This document shows positions 1 to 6,587 of a stretch of 9,665 bases of DNA, in pieces (positions within the stretch are counted from its first letter, which is position 1; each line of letters opens with the position of its first letter). The translations under genes and the position numbers were made by a program. The notes under the pieces were generated by a model. The model searched no databases, was not told the origin of the DNA, and worked only from the letters and a program-made list of their open reading frames with translations. The stretch is from Methanosarcina sp. GTDB lineage: Archaea; Halobacteriota; Methanosarcinia; Methanosarcinales; Methanosarcinaceae. The DNA lies in contig DUIO01000240.1 of the NCBI GenBank assembly GCA_013330315.1, forward strand, positions 1 through 9,665, given 5' to 3'.

Positions 1-7
1 TTCCTTT

Positions 8-2404
8 TCAGAGTTTTTCTGCAAAGCTCCCGAATTCCAGCCTGCCTGAAGATGAAGATTTTGTTCCTTTCTTTTCAATTTCTTTTTTATCAGGATTCTC
101 TGTTTCAACTTCCTTTACAATTTTTTCGATTTCAATTTCCTTTCCTTCAGGTCTATAAGGCATTATATTTGCGAAGAACTCTCCCACCAGGCTTCCCACA
201 TCCTTTGGAGTTGCATCAAGAAACTCTTTACTTTCTTCAGGTGGGAAATATCCGAATACTGAAAACTTGCCCAGTTTGCGCACCTGAGAACCCTGGTAGC
301 GGGCATCAAGGAGGATTCTTACCCCAAAATCTTCGGGAGAGCGTACAACCCTTCCCATTGCCTGCCTGACCTTCCTGATAGTTGGCACCTGGACTGCAAA
401 TTCCCAGCCCTCTCCGCAGCCGAAAATCGTATCGTAAGCTGCTTCTACGGCTTTTATCCTGTCATTCAGAGCCGGGTATCCCACACCAACAACGATCACG
501 GTCCTGCCGCGGGAATCTCTGAAATCTACCCCTTCGCTCAATGTTCCCCAGAGATAAGTTATGAGCACGGCTTTTCCTCCCTGCTCTCCTATTTTGAAAA
601 AATCTTTTCTGATTTCCTGGGCTGAAACTCCTACCTCGTCAAGAAAAATCGGAATGGAGAGTTCGGGCTCAAGGAGCTTTGTATAGCGAAGCGCTTCGGC
701 GTAACTCTGGAAGTAAATGATTACATTCCCGGGGGAGGCAGCAGTAGCAGCAAGAAGTGCCTCTCTCAGACCTTCGAGGGTTTCAGGGCTGTCCCTGTTT
801 TTTGCAAAGAGCGGGGGGACTGAAACTGCAAGAGTAAGCCTTCTTTCCTTCGGGAAAGTGGTCCCATAGGTAATTTCTTCCACCTCCCTCGTAATGCCCA
901 GCGTGGATTTAACCATCTCAAAAGGCCTGAGGGTGGCTGACATCAGTACTGAAGAATAAACGGAATCAAGCAAAGGCTGAGTCACATTTTTAGGGATACA
1001 GGTGAAAAGTTCAAGCCTGCCGACTACCCTGTCGCTCTTGAAATCCCTGCGCATATTCAGGATAGGGTAATAATTTTGCCTGTCCGAAAGCACAAGATAA
1101 GAAGAAAGAAAGTCTGCAACATAACGGATCTGAGATCGCTTGGGAACAGAGAGAAGCCCCTTTTTGTAGTTTTCAGCATAAATCTCTTCCAGCCTGCCTC
1201 CGAATTCCCCTATTTCCCTCAATCGAGTCAGAACTTTTTCTTCATCTCCAAAACCTTCTTTTTTTGCATCCCGCAGGAAGCGAGCTTTCAGGATATCAAG
1301 GCGCTCATAAGGGTCACTGATCTGGATATCCTGCCAGTGCTTTCCAAGCCTGTTTCTCTCCCCGAACTTCAGTTTTGAGTCATATGTTTCCCTTATTGCA
1401 CCAAGGAGACAGGAAAAGAGCCTCTTGGCATAGAGCCTGGATGCATAGTCCTGATCAAGTGGAATCCCTGTACCAGTCCCTGAGCCCCCCCCGAAAACAG
1501 GCGAGTTTTCAGGGTCGGGAATTTCTCCAACTTCGGAAAGCGCTTTTTCAATAGTCAGCTCTGAAAGCATTATAGAGGAGTGGGAACGGGCTGAAGCCTC
1601 GATGTTATGAGCCTCATCAAAGATGAGAATAATATCTTCCGGGTCTTTCTCAAGCCATTTAAGGAGAGTTGTGAAAATATCAGCATTTAGCACATGATGG
1701 AAATTGCAGATAAGAAGTTCCGTATTTTTGAGTTCCTTTTTAAGCAGCTCATACCCGCACATGCCCCTGTCTTCTGCATATTCCATTATTTCCTCAGGGC
1801 TTCTTACATCAGAAAAAAGCCAGGAAGAAAACTCACTTCCTTCAAACCTGAGGACTTCATAAAGTCTGGGACAGCAGTGGCTCCGCAATGATTGAGCCTT
1901 TTTTCTGGCTTCTTCAAGTTCCTTTTCAAGCTCGTTTCGGAGAGCGTAGAGAGCGGGGTCTTTTGTTTTTTTATGCTTCTCATAGGCGTCTTTAAGCTCT
2001 TTTTCCTTCGAAGAGACTTCCCTTTCAAAATCAAGGAGATCATAAGTGTTTTCCCCTTTGAGCCGGCACTCTTCATAGTCAAGGTTATCAGGGCACATTG
2101 AGGTTTTGCCTTTAAAAACAATTGTTTTTATACTGTTGTCTCTGTTTATGTCCCTTGCTTCATGTATGAACTGGACCATCTGCTGATGGACGTTCGTAAC
2201 TATGATTACTACCTTATTGAGCTTCTTCCCTACATGCAGTGCAGGAGCAAGTGCGCTCAGAGTCTTGCCTGTACCACATGCCCCTTCGAAGAGCACTATT
2301 TTCTCACTCAGGAGGGCGGAATTGATTTTCTCCATAGCCTCTGCCTGATTTGGGTAGCAGCTTTTTTTTGTGAAATATCGCATGTATCCTTTATTTTGTA
2401 TCAT
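8..2404 (-). CDS. XPD/Rad3/DinG-type ATP-dependent DNA helicase with Fe-S domain
   Basis: Superfamily 2 helicase of 798 aa. The family unwinds DNA 5' to 3' using ATP and a 4Fe-4S domain, in repair or replication restart. Seen: Walker A GACGTGKT (41-48), DEAH box (263-266), MSAT (motif III-like, 488-491), SEGVDF (623-628) and motif VI QAMGRVVR (681-688). Candidate cluster cysteines are C104 (or C113), C177/C178 and C216, the last in GMCGYELLKKEL, which resembles the final XPD Fe-S cysteine. A charged, coiled-coil-like stretch (about 126-172) separates the first and second cysteines. A Gly-rich linker lies at 305-313 and the C-terminal tail is charged. It is longer than typical archaeal XPD (about 550-650 aa). 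The chosen start has AGGA 8 nt upstream; Met8 (2383), preceded by AAAGGA, is a possible alternative. It is transcribed alone, away from the MATE gene. XPD orthologue versus DinG-like paralogue cannot be settled here, so no symbol is given. Confidence 0.93.
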   Translation of the reverse strand: MIQNKGYMRYFTKKSCYPNQAEAMEKINSALLSEKIVLFEGACGTGKTLSALAPALHVGKKLNKVVIIVTNVHQQMVQFIHEARDINRDNSIKTIVFKGKTSMCPDNLDYEECRLKGENTYDLLDFEREVSSKEKELKDAYEKHKKTKDPALYALRNELEKELEEARKKAQSLRSHCCPRLYEVLRFEGSEFSSWLFSDVRSPEEIMEYAEDRGMCGYELLKKELKNTELLICNFHHVLNADIFTTLLKWLEKDPEDIILIFDEAHNIEASARSHSSIMLSELTIEKALSEVGEIPDPENSPVFGGGSGTGTGIPLDQDYASRLYAKRLFSCLLGAIRETYDSKLKFGERNRLGKHWQDIQISDPYERLDILKARFLRDAKKEGFGDEEKVLTRLREIGEFGGRLEEIYAENYKKGLLSVPKRSQIRYVADFLSSYLVLSDRQNYYPILNMRRDFKSDRVVGRLELFTCIPKNVTQPLLDSVYSSVLMSATLRPFEMVKSTLGITREVEEITYGTTFPKERRLTLAVSVPPLFAKNRDSPETLEGLREALLAATAASPGNVIIYFQSYAEALRYTKLLEPELSIPIFLDEVGVSAQEIRKDFFKIGEQGGKAVLITYLWGTLSEGVDFRDSRGRTVIVVGVGYPALNDRIKAVEAAYDTIFGCGEGWEFAVQVPTIRKVRQAMGRVVRSPEDFGVRILLDARYQGSQVRKLGKFSVFGYFPPEESKEFLDATPKDVGSLVGEFFANIMPYRPEGKEIEIEKIVKEVETENPDKKEIEKKGTKSSSSGRLEFGSFAEKL

Positions 2405-2464
2405 ATGTCCAATCCTGAGATTTCTCCGGTTTCCAGAGCCCTGAAAAGTTTATTATTTTTGTAT

Positions 2465-2508
2465 GAATTTTATACGAGTTTTATATGAGTTTTATATGAG
2501 TTTTATAG
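2465..2508 (-). promoter_or_regulatory. Four tandem 11-bp repeats, each with a TATA-like element, upstream of the helicase
   Basis: Read on the minus strand, four adjoining 11-bp units are CTATAAAACTC, ATATAAAACTC, ATATAAAACTC and GTATAAAATTC. Each contains TATAAAA, a good match to an archaeal TATA box. The unit nearest the gene (2465-2475) would place transcription start near 2445 and give a leader of about 40 nt before the ATG at 2404. The array could be a multi-start promoter or a regulator site in helical phase. The repeats are directly visible; the promoter role is inferred. Confidence 0.6.
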
Positions 2509-2612
2509 ATTTATTTGAGATATCGGCGCATACACAGCATTATTAAGTGGATATCGAATATAATCAAGAGTTATTATTAAGAATTAAAGTATCGTAATTA
2601 ACTTTCCTGTGA

Positions 2613-2849
2613 CAGTCAATAAATATTTTGAAATCCATTTATATAAATAACCTTAATGTTTTTAAAAGATACCTTGTTTTCAGAATAATGTATACTGCTC
2701 ACAGGAAGCTGGATAAAAATGAATTCCTGATATATATCAGCCTGGAAGCAGAGGATTTATTTTTACCTGTTGAGTGAGATTCCATGAATGGGGGTGCCAT
2801 TAAAGTTAGGGAATCTGAAAATTCCGGTATAAAACTCTTAGGGCGATAA
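2613..2849 (+). pseudogene. Possible degraded small gene, unrecognised
   Basis: One frame is open from 2613 to an in-frame TGA at 2775-2777, then continues open to TAA at 2847-2849. The only good ATG in the first part is at 2688, giving 29 codons. The second part could restart at ATG 2784. No clear ribosome site precedes either ATG. Amino acid composition after 2688 is protein-like (mixed charged and hydrophobic residues), but no family is recognised. It may be a gene remnant or chance. Confidence 0.15.
2727..2740. repeat. Perfect 14-bp palindrome CTGATATATATCAG
   Basis: The sequence equals its own reverse complement over 14 bases with no spacer. It lies about 245 bp upstream of the MATE start and about 320 bp upstream of the helicase start. 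Perfect palindromes of this size can be operators for dimeric HTH proteins, but its distance from both genes and its AT-rich core make chance possible. Confidence 0.3.
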
Positions 2850-2890
2850 GACTATATTCAATTAACTATTCTTGTAATTTTTACACCTCA

Positions 2891-2900
2891 TATAAAATAA
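2891..2900 (+). promoter_or_regulatory. Candidate TATA box for the MATE gene
   Basis: TATAAAATAA lies 85 bp before the MATE start codon, in a local AT-rich block. With archaeal spacing, transcription would begin near 2920-2925 and give a leader of about 60 nt. Other TATA-like strings nearby (2828 and about 2955) make the choice uncertain. Confidence 0.4.
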
Positions 2901-2984
2901 TTAAATTAAAATGAATTTACTATAGATAGATCTGAAGAAATCAATCGGAATTAATATTATAATGCAGTTAGAGGAAAATAGAGG

Positions 2985-4388
2985 ATGGACGAAAGAAGCC
3001 GGATGCTTGCGGACGAAAAAATCGGCAAACTCCTTTTTAAACTTTCAGTACCCGCGACCATAGGAATGCTGGTGCAGGCTTTCTACAATCTTGTAGATAC
3101 TATATTTGTGGGCAGGGCTTATGGAGCCGAGAGCATTCAGGCAATCGGAGGAATTGCAGTTGCGTTCCCAATCCAGATGATAGGAATGGCCATAAGCCTT
3201 GCTATTGGAATAGGAGGCGCGTCCATAATCTCCCGTCGGCTCGGCGAAAGAGAACTGGAAAAAGCAGAAAAAACTTTTGCAAACCTGATCTTCCTCTCAC
3301 TGTTTTCAAGCCTTACGATGACCGTAGCAGGGCTTGCATATATAATACCGCTCCTGAAAACATTCGGGGCAACCGATACTATTCTCCCCTATGCCCTTGA
3401 ATATCTGGAAGTAATTCTTTACGGCACTGTTCTGTTTTCCCTTGCAATGGTTTCAAATGCTGTCATCCGCTCCGAAGGAAATGCAAAAGTTGCCATGAAT
3501 TCCATGCTCATCTCAGGCGGCCTGAATGTTATACTTGATCCGATCTTTATTTTTAGCTTCGGAATGGGAATAAAGGGAGCTGCCATTGCAACTGTTCTTG
3601 CGCAGGCCATAGGGGTGCTTTATGTTATCCGCTACTTCCTCAGCGGAAAAAGTATACTTGGATTCCATTTTGGTGCCCTTAGACCGGACAGAAATATCAT
3701 AACCGAAGTCTTTGCCATAGGAATGTCCCCATTTACCAGAAACGTTTCAGGGAGTTTCATGGTTATAATCCTCAACAATCTGCTTGCTTTCTACGGAGGG
3801 GATCTCGCAATTGCCGTATTTGGGATAATTAACAGGCTCATGATGTTTACACTTATGCCCATGTTCGGAATTATCCAGGGGCTTCAGCCTATAGTGGGTT
3901 TCAATTACGGAGCAAAAAACTTTGGACGAGTCAGGGATACCATAAAGCTTGCCATCCTTGCTACAACATGCATGTCTATTGCAGGCTTCCTGATATTGTA
4001 CCTGTTTCCGGAACAGCTTTTTGGAATTTTCAGCAGCGACCTTCAACTAATAACGGAAGGAAAGAGTGCCGTAAGAGTGATTGTACTTGCGACCCCGCTT
4101 GTGGGCTTTCAGGTAGTAGGGGCAGCTTTTTACCAGGCCCTTGGTAAAGCAAAACCTTCTCTATTCCTTTCCATGTGCAGGCAGATGCTTTTTCTGATCC
4201 CTCTCGTGATTATTCTGCCAAAATACCTGAACCTTTCAGGCGTCTGGGCAGCCTTCCCGCTTGCAGATGCTCTGGCTTTTACAGTTACTGTGTTTATGGT
4301 TATCCGGGAGTTCAGACTGCTTGCTGAAAAAGGAGAAAATATGAAAAACGACCCTGCTTCAGGAAACTTATCTGCTCGTGGGAATTGA
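2985..4388 (+). CDS. MATE-family multidrug efflux transporter (MepA-like)
   Basis: A 467-aa integral membrane protein of the MATE family. Members expel cationic drugs and other toxic compounds in exchange for Na+ or H+. Length and hydrophobic pattern fit 12 membrane segments in two homologous halves. The N-terminal half has the family signature LVQAFYNLVDTIFVGRAYG near residues 28-46. The second half has QGLQPIVGFNYGAKNFGRV, typical of the region before helix 9. The C-terminal tail is short and hydrophilic. The ATG is preceded by GAGG at 2971-2974, 10 nt upstream; a second GAGG abuts the ATG. The gene is monocistronic on its strand and ends 30 bp from the stop codon of the convergent HxlR gene. 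Substrate cannot be told from sequence; the redox and detoxification genes beyond the regulator suggest xenobiotic or electrophile export. Confidence 0.95.
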   Translation: MDERSRMLADEKIGKLLFKLSVPATIGMLVQAFYNLVDTIFVGRAYGAESIQAIGGIAVAFPIQMIGMAISLAIGIGGASIISRRLGERELEKAEKTFANLIFLSLFSSLTMTVAGLAYIIPLLKTFGATDTILPYALEYLEVILYGTVLFSLAMVSNAVIRSEGNAKVAMNSMLISGGLNVILDPIFIFSFGMGIKGAAIATVLAQAIGVLYVIRYFLSGKSILGFHFGALRPDRNIITEVFAIGMSPFTRNVSGSFMVIILNNLLAFYGGDLAIAVFGIINRLMMFTLMPMFGIIQGLQPIVGFNYGAKNFGRVRDTIKLAILATTCMSIAGFLILYLFPEQLFGIFSSDLQLITEGKSAVRVIVLATPLVGFQVVGAAFYQALGKAKPSLFLSMCRQMLFLIPLVIILPKYLNLSGVWAAFPLADALAFTVTVFMVIREFRLLAEKGENMKNDPASGNLSARGN

Positions 4389-4418
4389 CAGCTCCTAAAA
4401 AATACTGAAAAGAAATAG

Positions 4419-4805
4419 TTATTGTAAAGCGAACTCATCCGCAGTTTTTAACTCTTCATTATTGCCAAAAACGCACTCTCTTTCAAGGTATTTGCTCCCC
4501 CATTCGCAAAGTGCGTCCAGAACGGGTAGTACGGTTTTTCCAAATTCTGTCAGGGAGTATTCGACCCTGGGAGGAATCTCAGGAAAGATCTCTGTGAAGA
4601 CAAGACCCGCGTCTTCAAGTTCCCTAAGCTGTTTTGTGAGCATTTTGGGAGAAATCCCCTGCATGTTTTGTTGAAGCCCTGAAAATCTCAATTTATTTGC
4701 TTTTAACTGCCAGAGAATAAGAGGTTTCCATTTACCGCCAATTACATCCAGAGTAGCTTCAACAGGGCAATGATAGTGTTTATTATTTTTTATTTCACGT
4801 ATCAT
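4419..4805 (-). CDS. HxlR/DUF24-family winged-helix regulator, probably thiol redox-sensing
   Basis: A 128-aa regulator with the compact HxlR winged helix: HCPVEATLDVIGGKWKPLIL at residues 12-31, a recognition-helix region ISPKMLTKQLRELEDAGLV (51-69) and a wing ending in VEYSLTEFGKTV (81-92). Members bind as dimers to palindromes near their own gene and adjacent targets. Cys13, just before the HTH, is at the position of the sensing cysteine of Bacillus YodB and HypR, which control nitroreductase and azoreductase genes in response to quinones, diamide or hypochlorite. Cys100 and Cys111 in the C-terminal helix could form a disulfide partner. An in-frame TGA lies just upstream of this ATG, fixing it as the first ATG in frame. 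It is divergent from the Isf-like flavoprotein, a typical regulator-target layout. Family call is firm; redox sensing is inferred. Confidence 0.9.
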   Translation of the reverse strand: MIREIKNNKHYHCPVEATLDVIGGKWKPLILWQLKANKLRFSGLQQNMQGISPKMLTKQLRELEDAGLVFTEIFPEIPPRVEYSLTEFGKTVLPVLDALCEWGSKYLERECVFGNNEELKTADEFALQ

Positions 4806-4965
4806 AAGCTTTCATTGTATCCTTTATGTTAGTAAGTATCCGGATTGTATGTATAGTATATAAGTATAGTTGCTGTAAATTAAATATCGATAAATGTACA
4901 GTTACTGAAAGAAAAGTTTCTATTTTGCTAAAAGAAGCTCAAATAATCAGATAAAGGGTGTAAAA
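4806..4965. promoter_or_regulatory. Divergent promoter/operator region between HxlR regulator and Isf-like gene 1
   Basis: A 160-bp AT-rich spacer. TATATAAGTATA-like sequence around 4855-4868 fits a TATA box, best placed for the regulator on the minus strand. TTAAATAT at 4880-4887 is placed for the plus-strand gene and would give a leader of about 55 nt. Candidate operator symmetry: TATAGTATA (4852-4860), CAGTTACTG (4899-4907) and a direct repeat AAGTAT at 4834-4839 and 4862-4867. Isf-like gene 1 has a strong ribosome site, AAAGGGTG, 5 nt before its ATG. Elements are visible; their use is inferred. Confidence 0.5.
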
Positions 4966-5523
4966 ATGAAAGTTATAGGTATTGTTGGAAGTCCCCGAAC
5001 GAATGGAAACACAAACGTCCTTGTGCAGCAGGTCCTCGAAGGTGCAGCAGAGACAGGTGCTGAAACACGGACATTTTTCCTCAACGAGATGAACTACAAA
5101 GGCTGTCAGGGATGCAACTACTGCAAAGCCAATGATAGCTGCAAGCTTGAAGATGACCTTACGGAACTATTCGATGAGCTTGCATCAGCTGACGGGGTTG
5201 TTTTCGGTTCTCCGATTTACTTTGGTCAGTTTACAGGCCAGATGCGGCTCTTCCTTGACCGTTGCTATTCCCTTATAAATGCAGACTTCTCTCCCCGCCT
5301 TCCTGCAGGGAAAAAGGCTGTAATTATAGGAACTCAAGGAGCACCTGATGCTGCAGCTTTCAAAGGAGTCTTTGCAGAATTCGGAGGACAGATCTCTAAC
5401 TTTATGTGTATGGATGTAAAGGATACGATTGTAGGAGTCGGGTACCATGCACCCGGAGAAGTAAAGGGTGATTCCGAACTTATGGAAAGAGCGAAAAATA
5501 CAGGCATTAACCTCTTTAATTAA
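4966..5523 (+). CDS. Isf-type iron-sulfur flavoprotein (NADPH-dependent FMN reductase family), copy 1
   Basis: A 185-aa flavodoxin-fold protein. The N-terminal GSPRTNGNT (8-16) is the FMN phosphate loop of NADPH-dependent FMN reductases. Cys47, Cys50, Cys53 and Cys59 form CX2CX2CX5C, the compact 4Fe-4S motif of the Methanosarcina thermophila iron-sulfur flavoprotein Isf. SPIYFGQFTGQMRLFLDR (about 82-99) is the second flavin-binding region. Characterised Isf passes electrons from ferredoxin through the cluster and FMN and can reduce O2 and H2O2. It is cytoplasmic, with no signal peptide. The gene begins 160 bp from the divergent HxlR regulator and is the first of the plus-strand redox run, so it is a likely regulator target. 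Start supported by AAAGGGTG and by the fold beginning at residue 2. Actual substrate unknown. Confidence 0.9.
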   Translation: MKVIGIVGSPRTNGNTNVLVQQVLEGAAETGAETRTFFLNEMNYKGCQGCNYCKANDSCKLEDDLTELFDELASADGVVFGSPIYFGQFTGQMRLFLDRCYSLINADFSPRLPAGKKAVIIGTQGAPDAAAFKGVFAEFGGQISNFMCMDVKDTIVGVGYHAPGEVKGDSELMERAKNTGINLFN

Positions 5524-5564
5524 GAAAAATAAAATCCGGAAAGTAAACAAATAAAAGAAAAAAG

Positions 5565-5601
5565 TCGGGCGAGTTAAGTTATCAGGGTTTTTCTCGCCCG
5601 A
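5565..5601 (+). other. Intercistronic stem-loop, 9-bp perfect GC-rich stem
   Basis: TCGGGCGAG (5565-5573) pairs perfectly with CTCGCCCGA (5593-5601) around a 19-nt loop. It stands out in AT-rich DNA between Isf-like gene 1 and the nitroreductase, ending 33 nt before the nitroreductase ATG. A T5 run lies in the loop rather than after the stem, so it is not a classical rho-independent terminator. It may be an RNA processing or stability element, an attenuator, or a DNA operator. Confidence 0.5.
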
Positions 5602-5634
5602 ATCTTTCAAGACTAAATAAGGGGGAGTCTGAAT

Positions 5635-6159
5635 ATGGAAACTTTTGAAGCGATCCACACTCGCCGAAGTATTCGAAAGTATACTGACAGGCCAGTTCCA
5701 GAGGAGCTTATTAACGAATTGCTCAGGGCTGCAATGAGTGCGCCATCTGCGGTTAACGCCCAGCCCTGGGTCTTCATTGTGATTGATGACAGGAAAATTC
5801 TGGACGAAATTCCCACATTCAGCCCATATGCCGGCATGTGCAGGGGAGCACCTGTCGCAATCCTGATTTGCGGGGACACTGCCCTTGAAAAAGCACCGGG
5901 TTACTGGGTGCAGGACTGCTCGGCAGCCATTCAGAACCTCTTGCTCGCAGCTCATGATGCAGGGTTAGGAGCAGTCTGGACAGGAATTTATCCCGTGACA
6001 GACAGGGTTAAAGGCTTCCGGAAAACTTTTGGGTTGCCTGATCATGTATTTCCTGTAGGGCTTGTACCTGTAGGCTATCCCGCCGAGAAACCCGAACCAC
6101 AGGACAGATACAGGGAAGATAAAATTTACTATAACAAATACGGCCAGAAGAAAAAGTGA
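5635..6159 (+). CDS. Nitroreductase-family FMN oxidoreductase
   Basis: A 174-aa member of the nitroreductase superfamily, which uses FMN and NAD(P)H to reduce nitro groups, quinones or other electrophiles, usually as a dimer. Seen: RRSIRKYTD (10-18), the arginine/serine FMN phosphate contact; SAPSAVNAQPW (35-45), the substrate-side flavin loop; GLGAVWTG (110-117), the second FMN-binding stretch; and FPVGLVPVGYPAEKP (139-153), the conserved C-terminal motif. Length fits the short archaeal/clostridial subgroup. Start supported by a strong AGGGGGAG site 7 nt before ATG. It follows Isf-like gene 1 by 111 bp, with a stem-loop in the gap and no clear TATA box, so read-through from the upstream promoter is likely. 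Close relatives of this family are direct targets of HxlR-type regulators in Bacillus, matching the neighbouring regulator. Substrate unknown. Confidence 0.92.
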   Translation: METFEAIHTRRSIRKYTDRPVPEELINELLRAAMSAPSAVNAQPWVFIVIDDRKILDEIPTFSPYAGMCRGAPVAILICGDTALEKAPGYWVQDCSAAIQNLLLAAHDAGLGAVWTGIYPVTDRVKGFRKTFGLPDHVFPVGLVPVGYPAEKPEPQDRYREDKIYYNKYGQKKK

Positions 6160-6235
6160 GGCTGTAAGAATAGGCTGTAATACGGACAGAGTTAAGAAAT
6201 GGCGAAATCGAGATTAACGGCAGGCTGGTGAGATA

Positions 6236-6526
6236 TTGACGATAAGAGTTGTTGCAAAAAATCAGGTTAGACCTGAAAAAACTCAGGAATTTATGAATTT
6301 GTGTAAAAACCTTATTGAAGAGACATTAAAAGAAGAAGGCTGTATAGAATACGGAGTGTATCAGGAATTGGAGAACCCCGAAACCCTGACAATGTTAGAA
6401 GAATGGAAAGACGAAAGTAGTCTGGATCAACACATAAACTCCAGGCATTTTAAAGAAATATTTCCTTTGCTTTCAAAATGCCTTGAGAAAGAAACTGAAA
6501 TCAATATTTACAGGAAAAAACTGTAA
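6236..6526 (+). CDS. ABM-fold (YgiN-like) putative quinol monooxygenase, TTG start
   Basis: A 96-aa ferredoxin-like alpha/beta-barrel protein of the antibiotic biosynthesis monooxygenase family. Seen: N-terminal strand TIRVVAKNQVRPEK (2-15); EEGCIEYGVYQELENPE (33-49); LEEWKDESSLDQHINSRHF (54-72), the family's most conserved segment. Members oxidise quinols or polyketide aromatics without metal or cofactor; many have unknown substrates. The start is TTG: GGTGAG ends 3 nt before it, an in-frame TAA lies 18-20 nt upstream with no ATG between, and the first internal ATG (residue 20) would remove the first strand. It sits 76 bp after the nitroreductase, same strand. In Escherichia coli, YgiN is thought to cooperate with the quinone reductase MdaB, and an MdaB-like gene lies 0.9 kb downstream here. 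That parallel is inference. Confidence 0.87.
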   Translation: MTIRVVAKNQVRPEKTQEFMNLCKNLIEETLKEEGCIEYGVYQELENPETLTMLEEWKDESSLDQHINSRHFKEIFPLLSKCLEKETEINIYRKKL

Positions 6527-6527
6527 T

Positions 6528-6567
6528 TTATTTCTATTAACTATTAATTATTTCTATTAACTATTAA
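6528..6567. repeat. Perfect 20-bp tandem duplication
   Basis: The unit TTATTTCTATTAACTATTAA occurs twice head to tail (6528-6547, 6548-6567), followed by a partial third copy TTATT. It begins directly after the monooxygenase stop codon. All A+T apart from one C at two places per unit. It is likely a replication-slippage product; a role in transcript ending or as a TATA-like promoter for the downstream genes is possible but unproven. Confidence 0.7.
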
Positions 6568-6587
6568 TTATTACTGCTTATTCGGAA

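Larger units (their letters stand above)
2509..2984. other. AT-rich intergenic region without a convincing gene
   Basis: This stretch separates the divergent helicase and MATE genes. It contains the 14-bp palindrome at 2727-2740, a weak reading frame at 2613-2849 broken by one TGA, and a TATA-like element at 2891-2900 probably used by the MATE gene. A further TATAAAAC at 2828-2835 is a secondary candidate. No tRNA, box C/D RNA or recognised protein family was found by eye. Confidence 0.6.

Noticed and set aside
2775..2777. In-frame TGA as a possible recoded codon
   Set aside because: No selenocysteine element is visible, and Methanosarcina recodes TAG (pyrrolysine), not TGA.
5565..5601. Hairpin as a rho-independent terminator
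   Set aside because: No T run follows the stem; the T5 lies in the loop, and archaeal termination usually relies on T tracts.
5185..5955. Long open frame on the minus strand across Isf-like gene 1 and the nitroreductase
   Set aside because: It overlaps two well-supported plus-strand genes, and its translation is Cys/Phe/His-rich with no family motif; it is a shadow frame.
6159..6180. Direct repeat AGGCTGTAA twice with 13-bp period after the nitroreductase
   Set aside because: Only 9 bp long and partly within the stop codon; too short to support a function.
6199..6231. Ten-codon ORF ending 4 nt before the monooxygenase TTG
   Set aside because: No ribosome site and no recognisable peptide; it is most likely chance, and the TTG has its own GGTGAG.
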